A stretch of DNA of 7,167 bases from SOKG01 sp964449845 (GTDB lineage Bacteria > Chloroflexota > Dehalococcoidia > SZUA-161). Both the position numbers and the translations under genes were made by a program. Where the stretch lies: contig CAYVES010000129.1 of the NCBI GenBank assembly GCA_964449845.1, positions 1 to 7,167 on the forward strand. The letters are read 5' to 3'. Of this stretch, positions 1-7,167 are shown piece by piece. Numbering within the stretch: position 1 is the stretch's first letter; every line of letters begins with the position of its first letter. A model generated the notes under the pieces. It ran no database searches. It saw only the letters and a list, made by a program, of their open reading frames with translations, and had not been told where the DNA came from.

Positions 1-10
1 GCTTGCTCAT
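1..10 (-). CDS. possible start of the next operon gene (fragment)
   Basis: On the minus strand the GH57 stop TAG (13-11) is followed with no gap by ATG AGC AAG C, reading M-S-K before the window ends. The other junctions in this operon are 2-3 nt gaps or a short overlap, so a start touching the stop fits the pattern. The preceding mRNA has only a weak GGGTGG purine stretch as a ribosome-binding site. Nothing can be said about the product, and the ATG may be chance. Confidence 0.3.
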
Positions 11-2437
11 CTAAGCCACCCGTATTGATAGCTGTTGTCCCAAGGAGGCGAACTGGGAAACCCACTCCACGGCCGCCTTGTCCCCTTTGTGAGCCCTTTT
101 CTGGAAGCCGGGGTATGTGGTCTGCAGCATTGCGTAGTACAGGTTCTGCACTTTCCACAGGTCTACCTCAAAGGGGAGGGACTCTGCCAGTTCCAGTGCG
201 GCCAGCAGTTTCTGGAGGAGGGAAATATCCTGTGTGGATGATGAGAAGCCCTCCATCATTGCCTCAAGGGTCTGCTTGAATAGATAGCCGAGCCCCTCGG
301 TGTCAAGTTCAATGTCCCACTCCCTGGCATCATCGAGAAGTCCTCTGATGCGCTCCACGTCCAGAGTATCGTTACTGAGCTCTCTGCTCAGATCAGTGTT
401 CAAGATAAACTCGGCGGCTCCGTGGAATTCTCTGGGAAGCGGATTCCCCAAACCTGTAATGAAGAGCATCAATGGGTAATGGGAGTCGTAGATCTGCCGA
501 TAGGCCCCCTCAACCTCAGCCAGGGTGGACTCCAGAATGCGCTCCAACACCTTGCGCTGCTCATCCCGGAAAAGATACCTGAGAGAGTAGGTAGAGTCGC
601 CAAAGTGCTTGTCCATCTGTCGGATGACCTCTGCGAACTCCGCCGCGGAGAAGGCCTGTGTTACCTCCTGGATCATGTGTTGATATGCCTCTTCTCCTTG
701 GAATTCCCTAACTCCGGCGTTCAGATTATGGTCGCCAAAGTGCAGGACGCCAAAACTCAATAGCGCTGACTCCAGCGTTATCTCAGAAGCAAACTTGGCT
801 TTTCCGATTGCTAGCCTTGCTTTGCCAGCCTCTGCGACTTGGTAATCCCTCAGGTCAACTGTGTAGCAGTGAATCTTAGTCTGCTCGCCATATTCCTCGA
901 AAAGAGAGCTAATAGCATAGTGAGCAGCTACCCATGTCAGATCAACCATAGCTGGTTTTACCCATTTTTCGTAGATGCGGCGGCCGTCGCCATGCTGTCG
1001 AACGTTGCTTCTGGCCTCCTCAAGGAGCTGCAAGAAGCGGGATTCAGTGGCATCGCCGAGTATCTCTTGGGCTAGCTGGAGGGCACGGCTGGCGTACTGT
1101 ATTATCTGCACTGTCTCAATACCGGAGAGTTCATCGAAGAACCAGCCACAACTGCAGTACATGAGCATCGCATTACGCTGGAGCTCCAGGAGCTTGAGCG
1201 CCGAGGTCTTCTCAGCGTCGTCCAACTCCCGGGCAGCATGGTCGCTCAGGAACCGCTCGATGCTCTCTGGTGAACGGTCAAGGATGACCGCTATATAGTC
1301 GTTCCTGGCCTCCCACGGATCCTTGAAGAGCTCGCCTCCCTTATGCTCGTACGCGGGAGTGAGGCTATCACGCATCTGGTCGAGGGCTGCTCGTAGCGGC
1401 GCCCGCCAGGCCTGGTTCCATTTCGGATGCGCGCCCGAGCTGCAGCCACAGTCATTCCTCCAGCGCTCAATTCCATGGATGCAGCTCCAGGATGTGTTCT
1501 CGATGATCTCCACCTCATAGCTGGGCGGATGCTTCTCCAGGTACTCGCCGTAGTTAGTGATTTGCGCCAGACCGTTGGACTCAATGTAGTGCAGGGCATA
1601 GGCTAGCGCCATATCGCCATGCCGATGGTGGTGGCCGTAGGTCTCCCCATCCGTGGCTATGTGAACGAGCTGAGGCCAAGTACGCGCTTCAGAGAATGCA
1701 GCGACAAGTCGGTGGGCGACTTCCTCCCCTTTGCTCAAGAGACCTTCGAACGCCACAGCACGTGCAATGGCGTCATCGTGGAAAAATAGTGCCATCGTTC
1801 GGCCAGATGGTAGACGCAGCTTATAATCCATGGTTGGGTCGATGTCTCCCCCGCTGACATCTTGCCACTCCTTACCCTCTGAAGCTCGCACTTGTTGTGC
1901 CTGGCGCGGGGCAAGGATGGTGAAGCTAATCCCCGATTCAGCCAGCACTTCCAGCGTCTCGATGTCCACCGCTGTCTCCGGAAGCCACATCCCTTCAGGG
2001 TCCCGTCCAAAGCGGCGTTGGAAGTCTCGGATACCCCAAATCACTTGGGTGTATTTGTCGCGCTTGCTTGCCAGCGGCATGATCATATGGTTGTAGGGTT
2101 GTGCCAGGGCGGAGCCGTGGCCCGAGAAGGCTTGCTGGCTTTCGTTGTCGGCATCAAGAATGGCCTGGTAAACATCGGGGGCGTTTAGTTCCATCCAAGA
2201 CAGCAGAGTCGGACCAAAGTTAAAACTGATCTTGGCATAGTTGTTGACAATCTGGGTGATTCGCCTCTCTCCGTCTAGGATACGAGAAACGGCGTTTGGT
2301 GCGTAACACTCCGCTGTGACTCGCTCGTTCCAGTCGTGGTAAGGATAGGCCGAATCCTGAAGCTCTATAGACTCAAGCCAAGGGTTTTCGCGCGGTGGCT
2401 GGTAGAAGTGGCCATGGATGCAGACGTACCTGTCCAT
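11..2437 (-). CDS. GH57 glycoside hydrolase-like protein with DUF3536
   Basis: This 808-residue protein is a GH57-type alpha-glucan-active enzyme of the DUF3536 group, full length for that group; its reaction is not established. The N-terminal GH57 barrel (about 1-310) shows IHGHFYQPPRENPW (7-20), GHGSALAQPYNHMIMPLA (106-123), EGMWLPETAVD (148-158) and ATDGETYGHHHRHGD (261-275). By analogy with characterised GH57 enzymes, Glu154 is the candidate nucleophile and Asp263 the candidate acid/base. The DUF3536 region begins near 315 with SWSCIHGIERWRNDCGC and includes MYCSCGWFFDELSGIETVQI (426-445); the C-terminal part is mostly helical by appearance. Five cysteines (319, 330, 332, 428, 430) could form a metal site. 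No signal peptide or membrane segment is seen, so it is probably cytoplasmic. ATG 2437 is supported by AAGGAG 9 nt upstream, inside the end of treZ. Its position last in a glycogen/trehalose operon suggests action on maltodextrin, glycogen or trehalose-capped chains; GH57 families include amylases, glucanotransferases and branching enzymes. Confidence 0.9.
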   Translation of the reverse strand: MDRYVCIHGHFYQPPRENPWLESIELQDSAYPYHDWNERVTAECYAPNAVSRILDGERRITQIVNNYAKISFNFGPTLLSWMELNAPDVYQAILDADNESQQAFSGHGSALAQPYNHMIMPLASKRDKYTQVIWGIRDFQRRFGRDPEGMWLPETAVDIETLEVLAESGISFTILAPRQAQQVRASEGKEWQDVSGGDIDPTMDYKLRLPSGRTMALFFHDDAIARAVAFEGLLSKGEEVAHRLVAAFSEARTWPQLVHIATDGETYGHHHRHGDMALAYALHYIESNGLAQITNYGEYLEKHPPSYEVEIIENTSWSCIHGIERWRNDCGCSSGAHPKWNQAWRAPLRAALDQMRDSLTPAYEHKGGELFKDPWEARNDYIAVILDRSPESIERFLSDHAARELDDAEKTSALKLLELQRNAMLMYCSCGWFFDELSGIETVQIIQYASRALQLAQEILGDATESRFLQLLEEARSNVRQHGDGRRIYEKWVKPAMVDLTWVAAHYAISSLFEEYGEQTKIHCYTVDLRDYQVAEAGKARLAIGKAKFASEITLESALLSFGVLHFGDHNLNAGVREFQGEEAYQHMIQEVTQAFSAAEFAEVIRQMDKHFGDSTYSLRYLFRDEQRKVLERILESTLAEVEGAYRQIYDSHYPLMLFITGLGNPLPREFHGAAEFILNTDLSRELSNDTLDVERIRGLLDDAREWDIELDTEGLGYLFKQTLEAMMEGFSSSTQDISLLQKLLAALELAESLPFEVDLWKVQNLYYAMLQTTYPGFQKRAHKGDKAAVEWVSQFASLGQQLSIRVA

Positions 2438-2440
2438 ACC

Positions 2441-4288
2441 TCATGTCTCCTTATTGCGGAAAAATAGCAAAGACGATAAGGGTAGCAACGTTAACGAGAC
2501 TTCTCCGTCCGAGTGTAGTACTGCAGGTGCTTGGCTTCCCGGGCCGTTCCACAACTCATCGGCTGAGTCCAGTACCCTGCGCCAGTTCCCCTTCGGCAGC
2601 GCGAAGCCAATATTCGCTGTTGCCTTGCCAAAATGGAATAGAATGGCCGCTTGGTGGCTGTCGCTCCATCGTCTCACCAAGAGGATATTGTGCTTATCGT
2701 AGACCATCACTTCCATGGTCTCCTTGCTCATGTTGCTTAGAGAAGGGGTCTCCTTTCGTAGTTGTAGAAGCCTCTTGTAGAACTGCAAGAGCGTGCGATG
2801 TTGTCCCTCGTTGCGAAGGTTATGGTTGAGCTTGCTTGCCGAAAAAGTGGCTTCATCCTGTGGGTCAGGTGGATCGCCTGACCAGCCAAAGACGGCGAAC
2901 TCTTCCTTGCGTCCCTTGCGCACCGCCTCAGCCAAGTTTGGGTCGGAGTGACTGACGAAATATGAGAATGGAGCGGTCTCTCCATACTCCTCCCCCATGA
3001 ACAGAAGGGGTATGAATGGCGAAAGGACCACAAGGCTAGCGGCCAACTTCAGTGCTTCGAATGAAACCAGGCTGGTCAGCCGCTCACCTATCATGCGATT
3101 GCCCACCTGGTCATGGTTCTGGGCGCAGACGACAAGTCTGTATGCCGGGATGTGGTGTGAAGAGCTACCGTGCCGGCGCCGGCGGAACCGTGAATACTCG
3201 CCTGAGTAGACGAAGCCCTCGCGGAAGGCCTTGGCGAGATGTTGAAGCTGGCCATAGTCTTGGTAGTATCCCGTTTTCTCCCCTGTAAGTAGCACGTGAA
3301 GGGAGTGGTGAAAGTCATCGTTCCATTGAGCGTCCAATCCATATCCTCCCAGTTCGGGTGGGCTGACCAGGCGCCTATCGTTGTCAGCGCTTTCCGGGAA
3401 AAGGTAAATGTGCCTATTCAACCTCTCCGCCTGTTCGTGCACGGCTGTGGCCAGCTCTTCCAGAAAGGTAATGGGAGAATGATCGAGAATGGCATGAACA
3501 GCATCCAGCCTCAAGGCATCAATGTGAAACTCCGTAACCCAGTATAGGGCGTTCTCAGTGAAGAACCGGCGCACCTCGTCGCTATCCGGGCCGTCAAAGT
3601 TCAGGGCTGGCCCCCACGGTGTCCGATACCGCTCGGTGAAGTAAGGCCCGAATTGTCGCAGATAGTTCCCCTCGGGGCCAAGGTGATTATAGACCACGTC
3701 CACTATCACAGCCAGCTCCCTCTGGTGGCAGGCATTCACCAGCCGCTTGAGACCCTCCGGCCCTCCGTATGAGTTCTGCACTGCAAAAGGGTAGACGCAA
3801 TCGTAGCCCCAGTTGCGGTTACCGGGGAACTGTGCGACGGGCATAAGTTCAATGGCTGTTATGCCTAGTTCCTTAAGTTCATCCAGATATGGGATTATGG
3901 AATCGAAAGTCCCTTCACTGGTGAAAGTCCCCACGTGGAGTTCGTAGATAATGTAGTCTTGAAGAGGCTTGCCAGACCAATTGTGGTCCTCCCAGGGAAA
4001 GCTGTGCTCTACCGTCTGTGAAGGGCCGTGAACGCCGTTGGGCTGGAATCGTGATGCTGGGTCGGGGTACTCCCTCTGGTTGCTCAGCCTATAGAAATAG
4101 AGACTCCCAGGCCTGGCATCGCCCGCTGTTGCCTGATGATACCCTCTCTCTTCTTTCTCCATGGGCGCAAACCGCTCTAAGGGATGGATTATGTGCACCT
4201 CCGCTTTCTCAGCAAGAGGAGCCCAAAGGGTGAATCGGCACTCGCCATCCCCAAGGTAAGTGGCACCCAAGCCTACATTTGAGATCAT
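2441..4288 (-). CDS. treZ: malto-oligosyltrehalose trehalohydrolase (GH13)
   Basis: TreZ hydrolyses the alpha-1,4 bond next to the trehalose end of maltooligosyltrehalose, releasing trehalose and a shortened maltodextrin (EC 3.2.1.141). Its substrate is made by TreY, which is not in the window. The protein has 615 residues, near the family norm: an N-terminal beta domain (about 10-95, RFTLWAPLAEKAEVHI), a GH13 barrel (about 110-470) and a C-terminal beta domain. Catalytic residues are Asp262 in ALRLDAVHAI, Glu299 in LFPESADND and Asp393 in AQNHDQVGNR; region I is DVVYNH at 197-202. Strong TreZ marks are PPELGGYGLDAQWNDDFHHS, LLTGEKTGYYQDYG and GEEYGETAPFSYFVSHSDP. Glu299 is preceded by FP where I recall IA as more usual, a small variation. 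ATG 4288 lies 2 nt after the glgB stop and has no good Shine-Dalgarno site, so translation is probably coupled to glgB. It ends NKET-TGA, 3 nt before the GH57 gene. Confidence 0.96.
   Translation of the reverse strand: MISNVGLGATYLGDGECRFTLWAPLAEKAEVHIIHPLERFAPMEKEERGYHQATAGDARPGSLYFYRLSNQREYPDPASRFQPNGVHGPSQTVEHSFPWEDHNWSGKPLQDYIIYELHVGTFTSEGTFDSIIPYLDELKELGITAIELMPVAQFPGNRNWGYDCVYPFAVQNSYGGPEGLKRLVNACHQRELAVIVDVVYNHLGPEGNYLRQFGPYFTERYRTPWGPALNFDGPDSDEVRRFFTENALYWVTEFHIDALRLDAVHAILDHSPITFLEELATAVHEQAERLNRHIYLFPESADNDRRLVSPPELGGYGLDAQWNDDFHHSLHVLLTGEKTGYYQDYGQLQHLAKAFREGFVYSGEYSRFRRRRHGSSSHHIPAYRLVVCAQNHDQVGNRMIGERLTSLVSFEALKLAASLVVLSPFIPLLFMGEEYGETAPFSYFVSHSDPNLAEAVRKGRKEEFAVFGWSGDPPDPQDEATFSASKLNHNLRNEGQHRTLLQFYKRLLQLRKETPSLSNMSKETMEVMVYDKHNILLVRRWSDSHQAAILFHFGKATANIGFALPKGNWRRVLDSADELWNGPGSQAPAVLHSDGEVSLTLLPLSSLLFFRNKET
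2447..2452 (-). promoter_or_regulatory. Shine-Dalgarno site for the GH57-DUF3536 gene
   Basis: AAGGAG lies within the last codons of treZ, 9 nt before the ATG at 2437. It supports that start and suggests the GH57 gene can be initiated independently, unlike treZ, which has no such site. Confidence 0.75.
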
Positions 4289-4290
4289 GG

Positions 4291-6261
4291 CTACTCAGCT
4301 TTGCTTTTAAGGTAGACAGCAGCTAGGGAGGGCAGGGTGAGGGAGAGTGAGAAGGGACGACCGTGGACGGTAATTGGCGCGGCCTCAACACCTCCCAGGT
4401 TGCCACGACCACTGCCTCCATAGTCCTCAGCATCGCTATTGAGGATTTCTTGCCAGAATCCGCTGCGTGGGGCACCGACCTTGTAGTTGTACCGAGGCAC
4501 TGGGGTGAAGTTGCAGACAATGAGAACAATGTCGCCGCTGGAGCGCCCTCTGCGAATGAAGCTGAGCACGCTCGACTGGCTGTCGTTGCAGTCTATCCAC
4601 TCAAAACCAGCCGGTTCGAAGTCGACTTCGTTCAGGGCTGGCTCGTTTCGATACAGTCGGTTCAACTCGGTCACCCATTTCTGCAGTCCCTGATGCGGCG
4701 CGTAGGCCAGTAGATGCCACTCCAGGCTCTCATCGTGGGCCCATTCCCGCCGCTGCCCGAACTCCCCTCCCATGAAAAGCAGCTTCTTTCCCGGCTGGGC
4801 ATACATGTATCCGAGCAATAGCCGTAGATTGGCAAACTTCTGCCAGTCATCTCCCGGCATCTTGCTCAGGAGCGAGGCTTTGCCATACACAACCTCGTCA
4901 TGGGAAAGGGGCAGCGCGAAGTTCTCATAGAAGGCATAGACCATGCGGAAGGTCAGGTTGTTATGATGGTACTTCCTATGGATAGACTCCTTTGTCATAT
5001 ATTCTAGCGTGTCGTGCATCCAGCCCATATCCCACTTCAGGCCGAAGCCAAGCCCTCCGATATACGTCGGGCGGGAAACCATTGGCCAGGCTGTGGACTC
5101 CTCAGCTATGGTCTGTACATCAGGGTAATTCTCATAGACTTCTTTGTTGAAGCGCCGCAGGAAATCGATCGCCTCGAGGTTCTCTCGGCCGCCGTATTTG
5201 TTGGGTATCCACTCTCCCTCTTTACGTCCATAATCAAGGTAAAGCATGGAGGCAACCGCATCTACGCGCAGGCCATCGACGTGGTAGCGATTTAACCAGA
5301 AAAGGGCGCTGCTGATGAGGAAACTGCACACCTCATGGCGGCCGTAGTTGAAGATAAAGCTTTTCCAGTCGGGGTGAAACCCTTTCTGTGGGTCAGCGTG
5401 CTCGAAGAGGTGTGTTCCATCGAAGTAGCCGAGGCCATGCTCATCGCTGGGAAAGTGGGAGGGTACCCAGTCGAGAATCACGCCTATATTGTTCTGATGT
5501 AAGTGGTCAATGAAGTACATGAAGTCCTGTGGAGTGCCGTAGCGGCTGGTAGGCGCGAAGTAACCCGTGGTCTGATAGCCCCAGGAGCCATAAAAGGGAT
5601 GCTCCATAACTGGCAGAAGCTCGACATGGGTAAATCCGAGTCGCTGCACATATTCGGCCAGCTTGGGGGCGAGCTCACGGTAGGTCAACCAACGGTTGTC
5701 CTCCTCTAGTATTCGCATCCACGAGCCCAGGTGCACCTCGTAGATAGAGATGGGGGCGTCCAGCGAATTGCGCCCTCGGCGGGCCTCCATCCATTCCTGA
5801 TCTCCCCACTCATAATCCAGATTCCAGACGATTGATGCAGTGTCGGGTGGCACTTGGGCGCGAAAGGCGAAGGGGTCGGATTTGTCAACACGGTATCCAC
5901 GGTGGTGGGAGACAATGTGATACTTATAGTGAGCGCCTGTGCTCACATCGGGCACGAACCCTTCCCAAATCCCGGACTGCCCCCTGGAATGCAAAGGATG
6001 ACTGGCCTTATCCCAGCCGTTGAAGTCTCCCATAACGTACACCTGCTTTGCACTGGGTGCCCATACCGCGAAGTAGGTCCCTTCAACGCCATCAATGGTC
6101 ATGGCATGTGATCCGAGTTTATCGTACAACTGGAAGTGCGACCCTTCATTGAACATATAGAGGTCGTCGTCGGTCAGCAGAGTTACATCGTGACGTACTT
6201 TCGGAACCGGCGACTTTGCCTTTGAAGGTCGCATCCTTTTATTTCCTTTTCCCTGCCTCAT
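4291..6261 (-). CDS. glgB: 1,4-alpha-glucan branching enzyme (GH13), short form
   Basis: The branching enzyme cuts an alpha-1,4-glucan chain and rejoins it as an alpha-1,6 branch during cytoplasmic glycogen synthesis (EC 2.4.1.18). The protein has 656 residues: a basic N-terminal tail (about 1-25), a CBM48-type beta domain (about 55-145, with FAVWAPSAKQVYVMGDFNGW), a GH13 barrel (about 170-520) and a C-terminal beta domain (about 550-656). Catalytic residues are Asp334 in GLRVDAVASMLYLDY, Glu387 in IAEEST and Asp455 in LSHDEVVYGK; region I is DWVPSHF at 264-270. It lacks the extra N1 domain of the roughly 730-residue E. coli enzyme, so it is the shorter form. ATG 6261 is chosen because AAGGAG sits 6 nt upstream; this overlaps malQ by 23 nt. 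An in-frame ATG at 6234 (Met10) is a weaker alternative. The stop TAG lies 2 nt before treZ. Identity is firm. Confidence 0.97.
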   Translation of the reverse strand: MRQGKGNKRMRPSKAKSPVPKVRHDVTLLTDDDLYMFNEGSHFQLYDKLGSHAMTIDGVEGTYFAVWAPSAKQVYVMGDFNGWDKASHPLHSRGQSGIWEGFVPDVSTGAHYKYHIVSHHRGYRVDKSDPFAFRAQVPPDTASIVWNLDYEWGDQEWMEARRGRNSLDAPISIYEVHLGSWMRILEEDNRWLTYRELAPKLAEYVQRLGFTHVELLPVMEHPFYGSWGYQTTGYFAPTSRYGTPQDFMYFIDHLHQNNIGVILDWVPSHFPSDEHGLGYFDGTHLFEHADPQKGFHPDWKSFIFNYGRHEVCSFLISSALFWLNRYHVDGLRVDAVASMLYLDYGRKEGEWIPNKYGGRENLEAIDFLRRFNKEVYENYPDVQTIAEESTAWPMVSRPTYIGGLGFGLKWDMGWMHDTLEYMTKESIHRKYHHNNLTFRMVYAFYENFALPLSHDEVVYGKASLLSKMPGDDWQKFANLRLLLGYMYAQPGKKLLFMGGEFGQRREWAHDESLEWHLLAYAPHQGLQKWVTELNRLYRNEPALNEVDFEPAGFEWIDCNDSQSSVLSFIRRGRSSGDIVLIVCNFTPVPRYNYKVGAPRSGFWQEILNSDAEDYGGSGRGNLGGVEAAPITVHGRPFSLSLTLPSLAAVYLKSKAE

Positions 6262-7167
6262 AGCCTACTCCTTGCCTGCGAATACGGTTTACTTCGCGTA
6301 ACACGTCAATCACCGCCGGTAATTGGCAAAATGCTTCAAAACCATATTGGGCCTTGCGATGCCAGTTTGGGTGCTTTGCCTGAGTCCCAGGCACGTTCTG
6401 TGGTTCAGTTTCCAACCACAGGTCCTCCAGGTTGACCAAAACGACAGTTGCCCTACTTGCGCTCAGAAGACTCAGTGCTGCCTTCAGCACGCTCTGTTGA
6501 TCCGCTGGAGTGTTTTCAATAGGCCAGCCTCTGCTCGCCACGGTTGTGATCAAAGCGTCTTTCATAGCCTCTCGATTCTCTGCCTCGACTCGAGCGCCGG
6601 CCTTGTCCACGAGATCAAGATCAAGTCGCTGTTTGATATCGAATCCTTGCCAGAAGGCAGCAAAAGGTGGCATATCGTGCGTATTCAGGCTCGCCACTGT
6701 ATCCGGCGGAACTGCCGGAAGCTGTTTTCGAGGGTCGGAGCACAGTTCGTATTGTACAACATAGCTACGGTGGATGCTGTGTTGTCTCATGGCAGGCCTT
6801 ACCTCGCGAGGTACAGTCCCCAGGTCTTCACCGACGATCAGAGCTCGACCTCGGTGGGATTCCAGAGACAGGATGGCATAGAACTCCTCGGGATGGTAGC
6901 GTACATACACGCCCTGAGAGGGCTCCATGCCGTCCGGTATTATGAACAGCCTATGAAACCCCATTACATGGTCAAGCCGGAGCATTCCAGCGTGCCTCAG
7001 GTGATGGCGCAGGCAGGCAATATAGTAGTCATAGCCGCGCTGCCGAAGCTTCTCAGGATGGACTGGAGGAGAACTCCAGTTCTGGCCACACTTGAATACT
7101 GGGTCAGGGGGGGCCCCGACCGAAGCCTTGTGGATGAACATATCTTGGTATCGCCAGACATCATATC
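6239..7167 (-). CDS. malQ: 4-alpha-glucanotransferase (amylomaltase, GH77), 3' part only
   Basis: Amylomaltase moves alpha-1,4-glucan segments between malto-oligosaccharides in the cytoplasm and can release glucose (EC 2.4.1.25). The frame is open to the window edge (the residues before the Met at 7141 read YDVWRYQD), so the true start lies outside and that Met is internal. About 309 residues are visible, the C-terminal half or less of a typical 500-700 residue enzyme. The three clan GH-H catalytic acids are present: Asp in MLRLDHVMGF (codon 6971-6973, nucleophile), Glu in VGEDLGTVP (6827-6829, acid/base) and Asp in LNTHDMPPF (6674-6676, transition-state stabiliser). GAPPD, GQNW and NLEDLWLETEPQNVPGT also fit. 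The GAPPD...GQNW...PP layout resembles the E. coli MalQ type more than the short Thermus type. The stop is TAA at 6241-6239, and the last 23 nt overlap glgB. Family assignment is firm; substrate range is inferred. Confidence 0.95.
   Translation of the reverse strand, partial: YDVWRYQDMFIHKASVGAPPDPVFKCGQNWSSPPVHPEKLRQRGYDYYIACLRHHLRHAGMLRLDHVMGFHRLFIIPDGMEPSQGVYVRYHPEEFYAILSLESHRGRALIVGEDLGTVPREVRPAMRQHSIHRSYVVQYELCSDPRKQLPAVPPDTVASLNTHDMPPFAAFWQGFDIKQRLDLDLVDKAGARVEAENREAMKDALITTVASRGWPIENTPADQQSVLKAALSLLSASRATVVLVNLEDLWLETEPQNVPGTQAKHPNWHRKAQYGFEAFCQLPAVIDVLREVNRIRRQGVGYEAGKRK
6268..6273 (-). promoter_or_regulatory. Shine-Dalgarno site for glgB
   Basis: The mRNA reads AAGGAG, then 6 nt, then the ATG at 6261. 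The site lies inside the malQ coding sequence and decides between the two possible glgB starts: the later ATG at 6234 has only A-rich AAAAGGA and AAAAGG stretches in front of it. Confidence 0.75.

Noticed and set aside
11..2437. Calling the GH57 gene a GH57 branching enzyme or alpha-amylase
   Set aside because: The SWSCIHGIERWRNDCGC and SCGWFFDELSGIETVQI signatures place it in the DUF3536 group, which is not the characterised branching-enzyme or amylase subgroup; a specific activity would be a guess.
2438..2440. Internal promoters or terminators between the genes
   Set aside because: Gaps are 2-3 nt or negative, leaving no intergenic space, and I saw no convincing hairpin plus T-tract at gene ends.
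2395..2829. Plus-strand open frame of 144 codons across the treZ/GH57 junction
   Set aside because: It lies opposite treZ and the start of the GH57 gene, both confirmed by family motifs. Its translation shows no recognisable domain and looks like an antisense shadow; the same holds for the other plus-strand open frames.
3172..3183. Perfect 12-bp GC palindrome GCCGGCGCCGGC
   Set aside because: It sits within treZ where the protein has an arginine run (about residues 369-372), has no loop or T-tract and is explained by codon content, so neither a terminator nor an operator is supported.
7139..7141. Met at 7141 as the start of malQ
   Set aside because: The frame stays open upstream to 7167 with plausible MalQ residues, and a protein starting here would lack much of the barrel, so it is an internal Met of a gene cut by the window edge.

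Overview
The window is one block of minus-strand genes for alpha-glucan metabolism. In transcription order (high to low coordinates) they are: the 3' part of a GH77 4-alpha-glucanotransferase (malQ, 5' end outside the window), a complete GH13 glycogen branching enzyme (glgB), a complete GH13 malto-oligosyltrehalose trehalohydrolase (treZ), and a complete GH57 protein with a DUF3536 region whose function is not established. Immediately after the GH57 stop codon an ATG opens at the window edge, possibly the next gene.

Layout: malQ runs 7167-6239 (partial), glgB 6261-4291, treZ 4288-2441 and the GH57 gene 2437-11. The junctions are a 23-nt overlap (malQ/glgB), a 2-nt gap (glgB/treZ), a 3-nt gap (treZ/GH57) and a 0-nt gap to the possible next ATG. 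There is no intergenic space for an internal promoter or terminator, so I infer a single polycistronic transcript whose promoter lies upstream of 7167. Almost every base is coding; no tRNA, rRNA, CRISPR array, insertion sequence or long repeat was seen.

Working together: MalQ would redistribute malto-oligosaccharide chain lengths, GlgB would add alpha-1,6 branches to make glycogen, and TreZ would release trehalose from malto-oligosyltrehalose. TreZ needs a partner, TreY (maltooligosyltrehalose synthase), to make its substrate. TreY is not here, nor are a debranching enzyme (TreX/GlgX), GlgA, GlgC or GlgP, so the pathway must continue outside the window. The GH57-DUF3536 protein keeps the GH57 candidate catalytic Glu and Asp and a set of cysteines, and is the least understood member.

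Organism: a bacterium of moderate GC (mid-50s percent by eye) with good Shine-Dalgarno sites (AAGGAG). From memory, GH57-DUF3536 proteins beside treZ/treY/malQ occur in several phyla (for example Geobacter-like Desulfobacterota, Acidobacteriota, Chloroflexota), so I cannot name a phylum from this window. All genes look intact and share a similar composition. This is a coherent metabolic operon, not a mobile or defence island, and I see no clear evidence of an entirely new system.
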